A stretch of 64,000 nucleotides of DNA, taken from Micromonospora musae (GTDB taxonomy: Bacteria > Actinomycetota > Actinomycetes > Mycobacteriales > Micromonosporaceae). The stretch is taken from NCBI RefSeq assembly GCF_003626635.1, contig NZ_RAZT01000004.1, forward strand, positions 372,001 to 436,000, read 5' to 3'. Below are positions 25,475 through 34,404 of this stretch, one piece after another; the first letter of the stretch is position 1; every line of letters begins with the position of its first letter. A program made the translations under genes and the position numbers. The notes under the pieces were generated by a model that made no database searches, was not told the origin of the DNA, and saw nothing but the letters and a program-made list of their open reading frames with translations.

Positions 25475-26461
25475 ATGAACCGTATCCGCGTTACCGCGAT
25501 CGTCGCCGCGGCGGCCGCGCTGCTGTTGAGCGCCTGCGGCACCACCGAGAAGAACACCACGCCCGAGAGCTCGGCCTCCGCCGCCGCGACCGGCCCGGTG
25601 ACCGTCACCGACAGCCGCGGCAAGGAGATCACCCTGAAGGCGCCGGCGACCAAGGTGGTGGGGCTCGAGTGGGGTGAGGTCGAGATGCTCGTCAGCCTCG
25701 GCGTCATGCCCGTGGGCGTGGCGGACCCCAAGGGCTACGGCACCTGGGTGACCGCCGCCAAGCTCGACCCGGGGGTCAAGGACGTCGGTACCCGCGGGGA
25801 GCCCAGCGTGGACTCCATCGTGGCCCTGCAGCCCGACCTCGTGGTGATGGAGGACGACCGGGGCGGTGCGCTGGTCAACCAGATCGAGAAGTACGTCCCC
25901 GTGCTGGTCGCCAAGGGCAGCGACGCCAAGGACAACCTCGGCCGGATGCGTACGGACCTCGGCATGATCGCCAAGGCGGTCGGCAAGACCACCGAGGCCG
26001 AGAAGCTGCTCGGCGACTTCGACGCCGCCCTCGCCGACGGCAAGAAGAAGATCGCCGACGCCGGCGCCGCCGGCCGCCCGTTCGCCATCGCCGACGGCTG
26101 GAAGGAGGGGAGCACGGTGAGCATCCGGATGTTCGGCCAGGGCGCGCTCGTCTCCCAGCTCGGCATCCAGCTCGGCCTGACGAACGCCTGGACCGGCAAG
26201 ACCGACGAGGCGTGGGGCCTGGGCCAGACCGACGTCGAGGGGCTGACCGTCCTCAAGGACCCGAACCTGCACTTCTTCTACAACGCCTCCGACGGCGTCG
26301 ACGTCTTCGCCGACGGCCTCGCCGGCAACGCCATCTGGAAGTCGCTGCCCTTCGTCCAGCAGAAGCACCTGCACCGGATGCCCGACGGCATCTGGACCTT
26401 CGGTGGGCCGCTCTCCGGTAAGCAGTACATCGACCAGTTCGTCAAGACCTACGCGGTGTGA
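25475..26461 (+). CDS. Siderophore-binding lipoprotein of the iron ABC importer
   Basis: This 328-aa protein has a lipoprotein signal peptide with lipobox LLSAC (Cys at residue 22), so it is anchored outside the membrane. The class III periplasmic-binding fold is indicated by VTDSRGKEITL, the GDVGTRGEPSVDSIVALQPD-type segment (here KDVGTRGEPSVDSIVALQPD) and VMEDD. It delivers an iron complex, or a related ligand, to the permease. Its stop codon overlaps the permease start (GTGA). It is under the same iron box as the ATPase. Confidence 0.92.
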   Translation: MNRIRVTAIVAAAAALLLSACGTTEKNTTPESSASAAATGPVTVTDSRGKEITLKAPATKVVGLEWGEVEMLVSLGVMPVGVADPKGYGTWVTAAKLDPGVKDVGTRGEPSVDSIVALQPDLVVMEDDRGGALVNQIEKYVPVLVAKGSDAKDNLGRMRTDLGMIAKAVGKTTEAEKLLGDFDAALADGKKKIADAGAAGRPFAIADGWKEGSTVSIRMFGQGALVSQLGIQLGLTNAWTGKTDEAWGLGQTDVEGLTVLKDPNLHFFYNASDGVDVFADGLAGNAIWKSLPFVQQKHLHRMPDGIWTFGGPLSGKQYIDQFVKTYAV

Positions 26462-28563
26462 ACACCCTGACCGCGCCCCCGCGCCCGGAGCCGGCCCTCG
26501 CGCCGGCTCCGGCCGGGCCCCTCGCCAAGCCCCGCCTCGTCGGGCTCTTCGTCGCCGCGATCCTGCTCACGCTCGTCGTCGCGGCGGTCCACCTCACCCA
26601 GGGCACCTCCGCCGTCGGCGCCCTCGACCTGCTTCGGCTGGCCACCGGCGGCGACGACGAGGCGGCCCGCGTGCTGATCGCCTCCCGGCTGCCCCGGTTG
26701 CTCGCCGGCCTCACCATCGGCGTCGCGCTCGGCTTCGCCGGCGCCGCCTTCCAGTCGGTCGCCCGCAACCCGCTCGCCTCGCCGGACACCCTCGCCGTCA
26801 ACGCCGGCGCCCACCTCGCCATCGTCGCCGTGGCCGCGTTCGGGATCGCGCTGCCCGCGCTGCCGGCTGGCGCCCTCGCCTTCGGTGGCGGCATCGCCGC
26901 GGCGGCGCTCGTGCTGGCCATGTCCGCCGGTGGACAGACCGGCACCACCCGGCTCGTGCTCGCCGGCTCGGCCACCGCCATGGCGCTCAGCTCGGTGACC
27001 ACCCTGCTGCTGCTCCTCTTCGAACAGGCCACCATCGGCCTCTTCGCCTGGGGCAACGGCTCCCTGGTGCAGAGCGACCTGGTCGCGGTCCGCGAACTCG
27101 CGCCGGTGATCGGCCTCGCCGTCGTGGCGCTGATGCTGCTCGGGCACCGGCTGGACATTCTCGGCCTCGGCGACGACACGGCCACCGTCCTCGGTCTCGA
27201 CGTGCGGCGCACCCGGGTGCTGGTGACCCTGCTCGCCGTCCTGCTCTCCGCCGCCGCGGTGACCCTGACCGGCCCGGTCGCCTTCGTCGGCCTCTGCGCG
27301 CCGGTGATCGTCCGCCTGCTCGGCCGGGTGGTGCCCGGCGTGCACCGGCACCGGATCCTGCTGCCGCTCTCCGGCATCACCGGGGTGCTCATCGTGCTCG
27401 GCTCCGACATCCTGCTGCGGGCCGTGATGGGCGGGCAGGCCGGCGTCGACATCCCCACCGGGGTCGTCACCACCCTCTTCGGAGCGGCCGTCCTGATCTG
27501 GCTCGCCCGACGGCACCGCGACGCCGGCCCGACCCGCCGCCCACCCGGCGGCCACGCGGCCGTCCGCAGCTCGACCTTCCACCGCTCGGTGGTCGCCGTG
27601 GCCGCGCTGCTCACCGTCGGGGCGGTGCTGGTCGGCATGCTCGCCGGGGACACCTGGGTGCTGCTCGGCGACATCGTCAACTGGCTGAACGGGAACACCG
27701 GGCCCGCGTACACCTTCGTGCTGGACCAGCGGTGGCCGCGGGTCGCGGCGGCGTTGCTCTCCGGTGCGGCCCTCGCGGTCGCCGGCACCACCGTGCAGGC
27801 GGTCTGCCGCAATCCGCTGGCCGAACCGGGCATCCTCGGCATCACCGCCGGTGCGGGCCTGGGTGCGGTCTCGCTGCTGACCTTCGTGCCGCTGGCCGGC
27901 GTCTGGGCCGTCTCCGGCGTCGCCGGGCTCGGCGCCCTCCTCGCCTTCGCCCTCGTCTACGGGCTCGCCTGGCGGGGCGGGCTCAGCTCGGACCGGCTGG
28001 TCCTGATCGGCTTCGGGGCCTGGCAGGGCGGCTTGGCCCTGATCACCTTCCTGATCGTCTCCTACGATCCGTGGAACACCGGCAAGGCCCTCACCTGGCT
28101 CTCCGGCTCCACCTACGGACGCACCGCCACCCAGGTGCTGCCGGTGGCGATCGCCCTGCTGGTCCTCACCCCGGCCGTGGTCGCGGCTCGGCGGGAATTC
28201 GATCTGCTCGCCCTCGACGACGACACCCCCCGGGTGCTCGGCGTCCGGCTGGAACGAACCCGGCTACTCGCCCTCGGGGCGGCGGCGCTGCTCACCTCGA
28301 CAGCGGTCTCCGCCGTCGGCGTGATCGGATTCGTTGGACTGGTGGCGCCGCACCTCGCCCGGGCGCTCGTCGGTGGCCGGCACGCACGGGTCCTGCCGGT
28401 CGCGGCACTGCTCGGCGCGTTGCTGGTCAGCGTCGCCGACACACTCGGCCGTACCGTCATCGCGCCCGCGCAGATCCCCGCCGGCCTGGTCATCGCCATG
28501 ATTGGTACGCCCTACTTCGTGTGGCTGCTCTGGCGCTCCCGCGCCACCGAGCGGTCCCGATGA
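26458..28563 (+). CDS. Fused double FecCD-type iron-siderophore permease
   Basis: The 701-aa chain contains two BtuC/FecCD permease domains end to end, like E. coli FhuB, so one polypeptide forms the whole channel. The first half has LPRLLAGLTIGVALGFAGAA and FQSVARNPLASPDTLAVN. The second half, from about residue 360, repeats this as WPRVAAALLSGAALAVAGTT and VQAVCRNPLAEPGILGITAG. Each half has the coupling helix near FVGLCAPVIVRLLG or FVGLVAPHLARALVG. The start is GTG 26458, overlapping the binding-protein stop. This is the last gene of the iron operon. Confidence 0.94.
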   Translation: MNTLTAPPRPEPALAPAPAGPLAKPRLVGLFVAAILLTLVVAAVHLTQGTSAVGALDLLRLATGGDDEAARVLIASRLPRLLAGLTIGVALGFAGAAFQSVARNPLASPDTLAVNAGAHLAIVAVAAFGIALPALPAGALAFGGGIAAAALVLAMSAGGQTGTTRLVLAGSATAMALSSVTTLLLLLFEQATIGLFAWGNGSLVQSDLVAVRELAPVIGLAVVALMLLGHRLDILGLGDDTATVLGLDVRRTRVLVTLLAVLLSAAAVTLTGPVAFVGLCAPVIVRLLGRVVPGVHRHRILLPLSGITGVLIVLGSDILLRAVMGGQAGVDIPTGVVTTLFGAAVLIWLARRHRDAGPTRRPPGGHAAVRSSTFHRSVVAVAALLTVGAVLVGMLAGDTWVLLGDIVNWLNGNTGPAYTFVLDQRWPRVAAALLSGAALAVAGTTVQAVCRNPLAEPGILGITAGAGLGAVSLLTFVPLAGVWAVSGVAGLGALLAFALVYGLAWRGGLSSDRLVLIGFGAWQGGLALITFLIVSYDPWNTGKALTWLSGSTYGRTATQVLPVAIALLVLTPAVVAARREFDLLALDDDTPRVLGVRLERTRLLALGAAALLTSTAVSAVGVIGFVGLVAPHLARALVGGRHARVLPVAALLGALLVSVADTLGRTVIAPAQIPAGLVIAMIGTPYFVWLLWRSRATERSR

Positions 28564-28705
28564 CGGCGGGGGCGCCTCGCCGGTGAACCGTCGCGGCTGC
28601 TCGACGGGGTCCGGGGTGGACGGAATACCGGTTGCCGGTGGGGGATCGCCTGCCTAGCCTGCTGGCTGTGCAGACCTCCACCCTCGCCCTGCGGCGGGCG
28701 CACCA

Positions 28706-29518
28706 GTGAGCAGTCGTCTCCGTGAGATCGCCCGGCATTCGGTGGCGATCGTCGAGTCGGGGCGGTACCGCTCGGGCTCCGGCGTGGAGGTCGACCTCGG
28801 CGAGGCGGTACCCGCCGCCATCGCCGGCACCCGGCACCATCTCCCGGACGATGTGCTCGTCCCGCCGAGCGCAGCGGTGGGCGCCGGTGTCGTCGAGGTG
28901 ACGTACGAGACGACGTTGCAGGCCGCCCGGCGACTCGGGTCCGGCGCGGCAGCCCTGGTGTTCGCCTCGGCGAAGAACCCGGGCGGTGGGTTCCTCGGCG
29001 GGGCGAAGGCGCAGGAGGAGAGCATCGCCCGCTCGTCGGCGCTGTACCCGTGCCTGCTCGCCGCGCCGGATTTCTACGCCTTCCACCGGGCCCAGCGGGA
29101 TCTGCGCTACAGCGACCGGGTGATCTACTCGCCGGGCGTGCCGGTGTTCCGCGACGACAAGGGTGTGCTGCTCGACGAGCCGTACGGCACGTCGTTCCTG
29201 ACCGCCGCGGCCCCGAACCTCGGCGCGATCGTCCGCAACCAGCCCGAGCACGCCTCCGACGTGCCGGCGGTGCTGGCCCGGCGGGCCCGGCGGGTGCTGG
29301 AGGTGGCCGCCGCGCACGGACACCGGAGGATCGTGTTGGGCGCGTGGGGGTGCGGGGTGTTCCGCAACGACCCGGCCACGGTCGCCGGCGCGTTCGCCGA
29401 GGCGCTGCGGGCGGTGGGCCGGTTCGACCTCGTGGTCTTCGCCATCCGCGACGGTCTGGCCGGCACCCCGGTGTACCGCGCCTTCGCGGAACGTCTCCCG
29501 GGTGCCGCCGCGGGCTAG
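28706..29518 (+). CDS. Bacterial-type poly(ADP-ribose) glycohydrolase (TIGR02452 macrodomain)
   Basis: The 270-aa protein has the PARG signature: NPGGGFLGGAKAQEESIARS contains GGG-x(6)-QEE, whose adjacent glutamates are catalytic in the Thermomonospora curvata enzyme. The macrodomain fold continues with VLGAWGCGVFRNDPATVAGA, the loop that closes over ADP-ribose. It would remove ADP-ribose chains or terminal ADP-ribose in the cytoplasm. No ADP-ribosyltransferase is visible nearby in this window. GTG 28706 fits the length of the family. It appears to be a single-gene unit. Confidence 0.9.
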   Translation: MSSRLREIARHSVAIVESGRYRSGSGVEVDLGEAVPAAIAGTRHHLPDDVLVPPSAAVGAGVVEVTYETTLQAARRLGSGAAALVFASAKNPGGGFLGGAKAQEESIARSSALYPCLLAAPDFYAFHRAQRDLRYSDRVIYSPGVPVFRDDKGVLLDEPYGTSFLTAAAPNLGAIVRNQPEHASDVPAVLARRARRVLEVAAAHGHRRIVLGAWGCGVFRNDPATVAGAFAEALRAVGRFDLVVFAIRDGLAGTPVYRAFAERLPGAAAG

Positions 29519-29747
29519 CCGACCGGCCACCCGGCGGCCCGTCCGTCGGCGGTGCGAGGGCGTCGGCGGGGCCGGCGGCTGCGGGTGGAGGTCCGGCAGC
29601 AGCGGACCTCGGGGGTGGGCGGAGGTTCGGACTTTCCGGACGTGCGGCCGTGGGGGAGGGCCTAGCCTGAAGGGCGCCACCGCTTCCTCGGCCGCAGGGA
29701 GCGGTTCGGCCGCGAATGGCCGCGACGAGGGCAGGAATGGCTGATCG

Positions 29748-30938
29748 ATGACCGGGGCGAGACCGTCGGGGCTGATCCGGGATCCCCGGTCCTCGAGTCG
29801 ATCGACGCTCCTGGAACTGCTCCTCGACGTCTTCTACATCGCCACGTTCGCGCAGTTGTCGATGCAGTTGGCCCGGGACCTCTCCTGGCGTGGGCTGGCG
29901 AATACGGTAATCCTGCTGCTGGCCGCCTGGTGGACGTGGTCGGTCATCGCGATCGCGACCGACTTCTTCGATCCCCGCGAGCGGGTCATCCAACGGGTTC
30001 TCGCCACCGGCATGCTCGGGGTGGGCCTCATGGCGGCGGCCATTCCGAGCGCCTTCGCCGAGCATGGTCTCCTCTTCGCCGGCGCGTACGTCGGCATCCA
30101 CCTGGCCCGCGGGCTCATGCTGGTGCGGGCGTTGCGCGGGCACTTCGCGCAGCTCCGGGTGAAGCTGTTCCTGTTCTGGTTCGCCTTCTCCGGGCTGCTC
30201 TGGCTGGCCGGCGCGCTCACCGATCCGGAATTGCGTCGAGCGTTATGGGCTGCCGCCCTCGCAATCGAATACATCGTCGCCGCGCTGCGCTTTCCGACGC
30301 CCGGGCTGGGCCGGGTTCCACTCGAACAGTACGACCGGTTGACCCCGCATTTCGGCGAGCGATACCAGCAGATCGCCATTCTGGTGATCGGCGACCTGGT
30401 GCTGGCCTCCACGCTGGTGATCGGCGACCTGGTGCTGGCCTCCACGCTGAAACTCAGCATTCTGGGCTTCGCCACCGCGCGGGTCGTCATCTTCCTGGCG
30501 GCTATCGCCGCGGCGCTGCTGCTGTGGCAGATCTACGTGTTCCGGACCGAACTCCTCGTCGAGAGATCGGTGCGCCGGCACCCGCGTCGCGCGGTGCGCC
30601 TCGCGCCGTACGTCTACGTCGTTCTGGTGGCCGGGGTGATCGCGACGACCGCCGGAGTGGACCTCGCCCTCGCCGAGCCGTTCGGAAGCACGCACAGCGG
30701 TCTGGTCGCGCTCGTGGTCGGCGGCTCGTTCCTGTTCCTGCTCGGACGGGTGATCTTCGAGTACGAGCTCCTCGACCGGCTCTCCCGATCCCGGATCGGC
30801 TGGCTGGTGCTGATGATCGCGGTGATGCCGGCGCTGAAGCTGCTGGCCCCGATCTTCGTCGTGATCGTCAACGCCGGCATCCTGTTCGGCGTGACCCGTA
30901 CGGATGCGTGGCGGGGTCGGCGCGACGCTGCCGCATAG
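29748..30938 (+). CDS. LtrA-family membrane protein with an internal tandem duplication
   Basis: This 396-aa protein is a single-domain LtrA, opening with the divergent signature LLELLLDVFYIATFAQLSMQ in place of ELFFDLVFVFA. It has about ten hydrophobic helices. A perfect 33-bp duplication at 30384-30449 adds 11 residues (VIGDLVLASTL twice) inside the segment that normally reads like LxIGExI in the family. A 12-codon mini-frame from ATG 29716 ends by overlapping ATG 29748 (ATGA), which may couple translation. Function is unknown. Confidence 0.82.
   Translation: MTGARPSGLIRDPRSSSRSTLLELLLDVFYIATFAQLSMQLARDLSWRGLANTVILLLAAWWTWSVIAIATDFFDPRERVIQRVLATGMLGVGLMAAAIPSAFAEHGLLFAGAYVGIHLARGLMLVRALRGHFAQLRVKLFLFWFAFSGLLWLAGALTDPELRRALWAAALAIEYIVAALRFPTPGLGRVPLEQYDRLTPHFGERYQQIAILVIGDLVLASTLVIGDLVLASTLKLSILGFATARVVIFLAAIAAALLLWQIYVFRTELLVERSVRRHPRRAVRLAPYVYVVLVAGVIATTAGVDLALAEPFGSTHSGLVALVVGGSFLFLLGRVIFEYELLDRLSRSRIGWLVLMIAVMPALKLLAPIFVVIVNAGILFGVTRTDAWRGRRDAAA
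30384..30449 (+). repeat. Perfect 33-bp tandem duplication inside the LtrA gene
   Basis: Two identical 33-bp units (30384-30416 and 30417-30449) encode VIGDLVLASTL twice. The identity at every base, including wobble positions, points to a recent in-frame duplication or an assembly artefact. Confidence 0.95.
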
Positions 30939-31035
30939 TCCGGAGCCGATCCGCTGAGCGGTTTCATCGACCTGATTTCGTCGTGTCGACATCGAAGGCA
31001 GCCGAATCCTTGACTGAGCAACCATGGGACGAGGG

Positions 31036-31064
31036 TTGACATTCGGCCGCCTTCTGCGTTGGAT
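31036..31064 (+). promoter_or_regulatory. Probable promoter of the glycine-riboswitch transcript
   Basis: TTGACA at 31036-31041 is followed after 17 bp by TTGGAT at 31059-31064. The -35 is perfect and the -10 is weak. Transcription would start about 10 nt before the first aptamer. Confidence 0.5.
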
Positions 31065-31080
31065 CAAATAAGCCGTTTGA

Positions 31081-31262
31081 GGAGCTGCAGGAGAGTCCTC
31101 CCCCTGGCCAAGGGGGGCGCCGAAGGAGCAACCTCCCCGGAAACTCACAGGCCCAAGTACTGCAGTTCCGAGGCGCCACTGGAGAGCAGCGGCATGCGCC
31201 GCTCACCGAAGGGGGAAGCCGGCGAGAGCCGGGGACACTCTCAGGTACACAGACAGTGGGGA
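31081..31262 (+). promoter_or_regulatory. Tandem glycine riboswitch upstream of the M20 amidohydrolase
   Basis: Two glycine aptamers stand in a row. Aptamer 1 has P1 arms CTGCAG (31085-31090 and 31160-31165), then GGAGAG, GCGCCGAAGGAGCAA and AAACTCACAGG. Aptamer 2 has P1 arms CCACTG (31176-31181) and CAGTGG (31254-31259), then GGAGAG, CACCGAAGGGGGAA and ACTCTCAGGTACACAGACAG. These are the conserved glycine-riboswitch elements, and only about 10 nt separate the two. A 176-nt stretch to the gene start would be the expression platform. Glycine riboswitches usually switch genes on when glycine is abundant. Confidence 0.92.
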
Positions 31263-31438
31263 CGGAGGGCGCCCGCCGCGTCCAATGGTCAGCCGGCTCA
31301 TCGTCATGCCTCCGATCCCCCCTCCAGCCCTTCCTCCCGACGCGACTCCGTGACTCCGGGTCGCCGATCGTCCCTGGGCTTGTCGATGACCCGTCAGCGT
31401 GGCCGGTTGATCAGCTCTCAATCGAGGAGCGTTGCACC

Positions 31439-33187
31439 ATGTGCGAAACCGATCATCTCGATCCGTCGGGTTACAGCCGTCGGGACCTGCTGGGGCTGCT
31501 CGGCATGGCCGGCGCCGGGTTGGCGATCGCCCCCGCGCTGGCGGCGGACCCGGCCCTGGCGGCCGCGTCGGACCTCGCGCTCGACCCGAAGACGATGCCG
31601 TCCGATCTCGTCAACTACGAGCCGCCGACGAACCTCGCCGTCGACTCGCAGGCCAAGGATGCCGCGATCTCGTGGATCGACCGCCAGTCGGAGCGGATCG
31701 CCGGTCTGAACGACCGGATCTGGGAGTACGCGGAACCCTCGCTGGCGGAGTGGAACTCCTCCTGGGCGGAGGCGCAGTTCCTGGCGGCCAACGGGTTCAC
31801 GATCGAGTGGGGTGCGGGCGGCATGCCCACCGCGTTCGTGGCCACGTTCAGCCACGGCACCGGCAAGCCGGTGATCGGCTTCAGCGGCGAGTACGACGCG
31901 CTGCCCGGGTTGTCGCAGGAGAAGGGGAACCCGAAGCACAACCCGCTGGTCTACCACCATGACCCGTACGCCCCCACGTACGGCTTCGGCCACGGCTGCG
32001 GGCACTGCGCGCTGGGTGCCGCGGCTGCCGGCGCCGCGGCGGCGACGGCGGCGGCCATGAAGGCACGCAACCTCGACGGCACCATCAAGTTCTTCGGCTC
32101 CACGGCGGAGGAGCAGCTCGTCGGTAAGTCGGTCGCGGTGAAGGCGGGGGTCTACCGGGGGCTGGACGCCTTCGTCGACTGGCACCCGGCCACCAACAAC
32201 AGCACCAGTTGGAGCTCGGGCAACGCGATGTACAGCGTCGCCTTCCACTTCCTCGGCACTGACGGTCACGGCGGCTCCCCGCTGGAGACCAGGTCCACCC
32301 AGGACGCGGTCACGGCGATGGCGATGCTCACCGAGTTCCTCCGCGAGAGCGACATGGCGCACACCGCCCGTATGCACCATGCGATCCGGCAGACGGGTCA
32401 GGCGCCGAACGTCTTCCCGACGCTGTCGAGCATCTGGTACTACGCGCGTGAGGGCAGTCCGGCCCGCTCGAAGGTCCTGATGGACAAGATCGTCAAGTGT
32501 GCGGAGGCAGCCGCCCTGGCGACCGGCACCCGGATGGAGCACCGCATCATGGGCGGCGTGTGGAACAAGCTCGGCAACAAGCGCGGCGCCGAGCTGATGT
32601 ACGCCAACATGACGCAGGTCGGCCCGCCGACGTTCTCCGAGGCCGACCAGCGCTTCGGTAAGGCGCTGCAGCGGTCGAACGGTTCGGCGGAGACCGGCTT
32701 CTCGGGCACGATCAGTGAGCTTCGACCTCCGTCGCCGGTCTTCATGGGTGGCGGCTCGACCGATGTCGCCGACATCAGCTGGCAGGTGCCCACCATCTCC
32801 ATGGGCACCGCGCACCAGCCCGGCGGTACGAAGAACCACTCGTGGCACCACACCGCCACCGCGGCAGCGAACCCGGGGCACGTCTCCATGCTGGCCGCCG
32901 CGAAGTACCTCGCGGCCACCACCGTCGACCTGCTGACCCAGCCGACCATCCTGGCCGAGATGAAGGAGGAGTTCGACCGACGCACTTCCAAGATCAAGTG
33001 GAAGAGCATGCTGCCGAACGACTATCAGCTCCCGCTCTACGAGCCGCCGAAGTGGTTCCTGCAGCGGACCGGACAGTCCTGGCCCCCGCGCGGGGTCAAG
33101 TGGCCGCCCCGGCGGATCGTCTCGACCGAGACCGCTCCGGACCTCGGGCCGGACCTGCCTCCGTCGAACCTTCCCCCGCTCGACTAG
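31439..33187 (+). CDS. Tat-exported M20-family amidohydrolase (AbgB-like)
   Basis: The 582-aa protein has a twin-arginine signal, SRRDLLGLLGMAGAGLA, and an Ala-rich cleavage region near residue 40, so export of a folded metalloenzyme is expected. The M20 peptidase core follows, with metal ligands in GFGHGCGHCALG and the catalytic region STAEEQLVG. The dimerisation domain starts near FLGTDGHGGSP, and the last metal ligand region is SWHHTATAAANPGH. The closest remembered relatives are aminobenzoyl-glutamate and indole-acetyl-amino-acid hydrolases, which cut amide bonds to release an amino acid. Start ATG 31439 has a GAGGAG site. It lies under a tandem glycine riboswitch, suggesting the substrate or product involves glycine. 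Confidence 0.88.
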   Translation: MCETDHLDPSGYSRRDLLGLLGMAGAGLAIAPALAADPALAAASDLALDPKTMPSDLVNYEPPTNLAVDSQAKDAAISWIDRQSERIAGLNDRIWEYAEPSLAEWNSSWAEAQFLAANGFTIEWGAGGMPTAFVATFSHGTGKPVIGFSGEYDALPGLSQEKGNPKHNPLVYHHDPYAPTYGFGHGCGHCALGAAAAGAAAATAAAMKARNLDGTIKFFGSTAEEQLVGKSVAVKAGVYRGLDAFVDWHPATNNSTSWSSGNAMYSVAFHFLGTDGHGGSPLETRSTQDAVTAMAMLTEFLRESDMAHTARMHHAIRQTGQAPNVFPTLSSIWYYAREGSPARSKVLMDKIVKCAEAAALATGTRMEHRIMGGVWNKLGNKRGAELMYANMTQVGPPTFSEADQRFGKALQRSNGSAETGFSGTISELRPPSPVFMGGGSTDVADISWQVPTISMGTAHQPGGTKNHSWHHTATAAANPGHVSMLAAAKYLAATTVDLLTQPTILAEMKEEFDRRTSKIKWKSMLPNDYQLPLYEPPKWFLQRTGQSWPPRGVKWPPRRIVSTETAPDLGPDLPPSNLPPLD

Positions 33188-33243
33188 CGCAACCCGCGCC
33201 GCCGCCGAAGTTCACGTGAGCGGCTCGCGGCGGTGACACCTGG

Positions 33244-33282
33244 TCCGGTGTGGTGTCGGGTCGGCCCCGACACCACACCGGA
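33244..33282 (+). terminator. Terminator behind the M20 gene
   Basis: A perfect 17-bp stem (TCCGGTGTGGTGTCGGG at 33244-33260 with its complement at 33266-33282) and a 5-nt loop lie 57 nt after the stop codon. Confidence 0.8.
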
Positions 33283-33437
33283 TCGGCCGTCTCCGCGCCG
33301 ACGCCGGAAAGCCGCATATCGGCTCGCCCGCGCCCGCGCCCTGGTTAGGCTGACCCTGCCATGACCCTCGGTGGCCTGCGGCGTGAGGGGCCGGCGCCTT
33401 CGTCGCGCACCGGGTCGCGAGGCGAAAGGAGATCGTC

Positions 33438-34394
33438 GTGAGCTCGTCTTCGGCGCGGTACCCCGTCGCGGAGGGTCCCGGCACCGTCTCGCAGGCCCCG
33501 CAGCTCCCGGCGGGCTTCACCGACACCTTCGCCAGCCACTACGTGGAGGCCGGTGGAGTGCGTCAGCACGTGGTCGTCGGTGGTGCGGGGCCGCCGCTGC
33601 TGCTGGTGCACGGCTGGCCGGAGAGTTGGTACGCCTGGCGGCTGGTGATGCCGGCGCTCGCCCGGGACTTCGAGGTCATAGCGGTCGACCAGCGTGGCAT
33701 CGGGCGTACCGACAAGCCCCGGGAGGGGTACGACAGCGCCACCCTCGCCAACGACCTGGTCGCGCTGATGGACGCGCTCGGCCACCAGCGGTTCGCCGTC
33801 GTCGGCCACGACACCGGCTACATCATCGCCTACGCGCTGGCGGCGGACCACCCGGACCGGGTCGAGCGCCTGGTCGTCGCCGAGATCCCCGGGCCGCCGG
33901 AGGTGGCCTCCGGACCGCCGCTGTTCCTTCCCGCACCGGTCAACAACAAGGTCTGGCACATCGCCTTCAACCGGGTCGACGACGAGCTGACCGAACAGCT
34001 GGTGAGCGGCCGGGAGGAGATCTTCTACGGCTACGAGTTCGCCATCCAGGGCGGGGAGCCGCTGCCGGACCACGCGCTGCGGTACTACTTCGACCTCTAC
34101 TCCGACCCCGACGTCCGGCGCGGAAGCTTCGGGCTCTACCGCGCCTGGGACGCCACCCTCGCCCAGAACGCGCAGCGGAAGAGCCGACGGCTCGGGATGC
34201 CCGTGCTCGGAATCGGCGGAGAGCAGAGCTGGGGTGACCGCCCCGGGCAGGCCATGACGGCTCTCGCCGACGACGTGCAGACCGTGGTCATTCCCGGTGC
34301 CGGCCACTGGCTCGCCGAGCAGGCGCCCGAGGAGCTGCTCGCGGCGCTGACGACGTTCCTGGCTCCGTACCGGGGCGGGACGGCCGGCGGATGA
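33438..34394 (+). CDS. Alpha/beta hydrolase, epoxide hydrolase-like
   Basis: This 318-aa protein has the alpha/beta-hydrolase order: oxyanion motif HGWPESW, the RGIGRTDKP loop, nucleophile elbow VVGHDTGY with an aspartate nucleophile, and catalytic His in GAGHWLAEQAPEEL. An Asp nucleophile points to epoxide hydrolase or haloalkane dehalogenase chemistry, not an esterase. The HGWPE motif favours epoxide hydrolases. The start GTG 33438 has an AAAGGAG site. The next gene begins 10 bp after its stop on the same strand, so the two are probably co-transcribed. No signal peptide. Confidence 0.87.
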   Translation: MSSSSARYPVAEGPGTVSQAPQLPAGFTDTFASHYVEAGGVRQHVVVGGAGPPLLLVHGWPESWYAWRLVMPALARDFEVIAVDQRGIGRTDKPREGYDSATLANDLVALMDALGHQRFAVVGHDTGYIIAYALAADHPDRVERLVVAEIPGPPEVASGPPLFLPAPVNNKVWHIAFNRVDDELTEQLVSGREEIFYGYEFAIQGGEPLPDHALRYYFDLYSDPDVRRGSFGLYRAWDATLAQNAQRKSRRLGMPVLGIGGEQSWGDRPGQAMTALADDVQTVVIPGAGHWLAEQAPEELLAALTTFLAPYRGGTAGG

Positions 34395-34404
34395 CGAGAT
34401 CACG

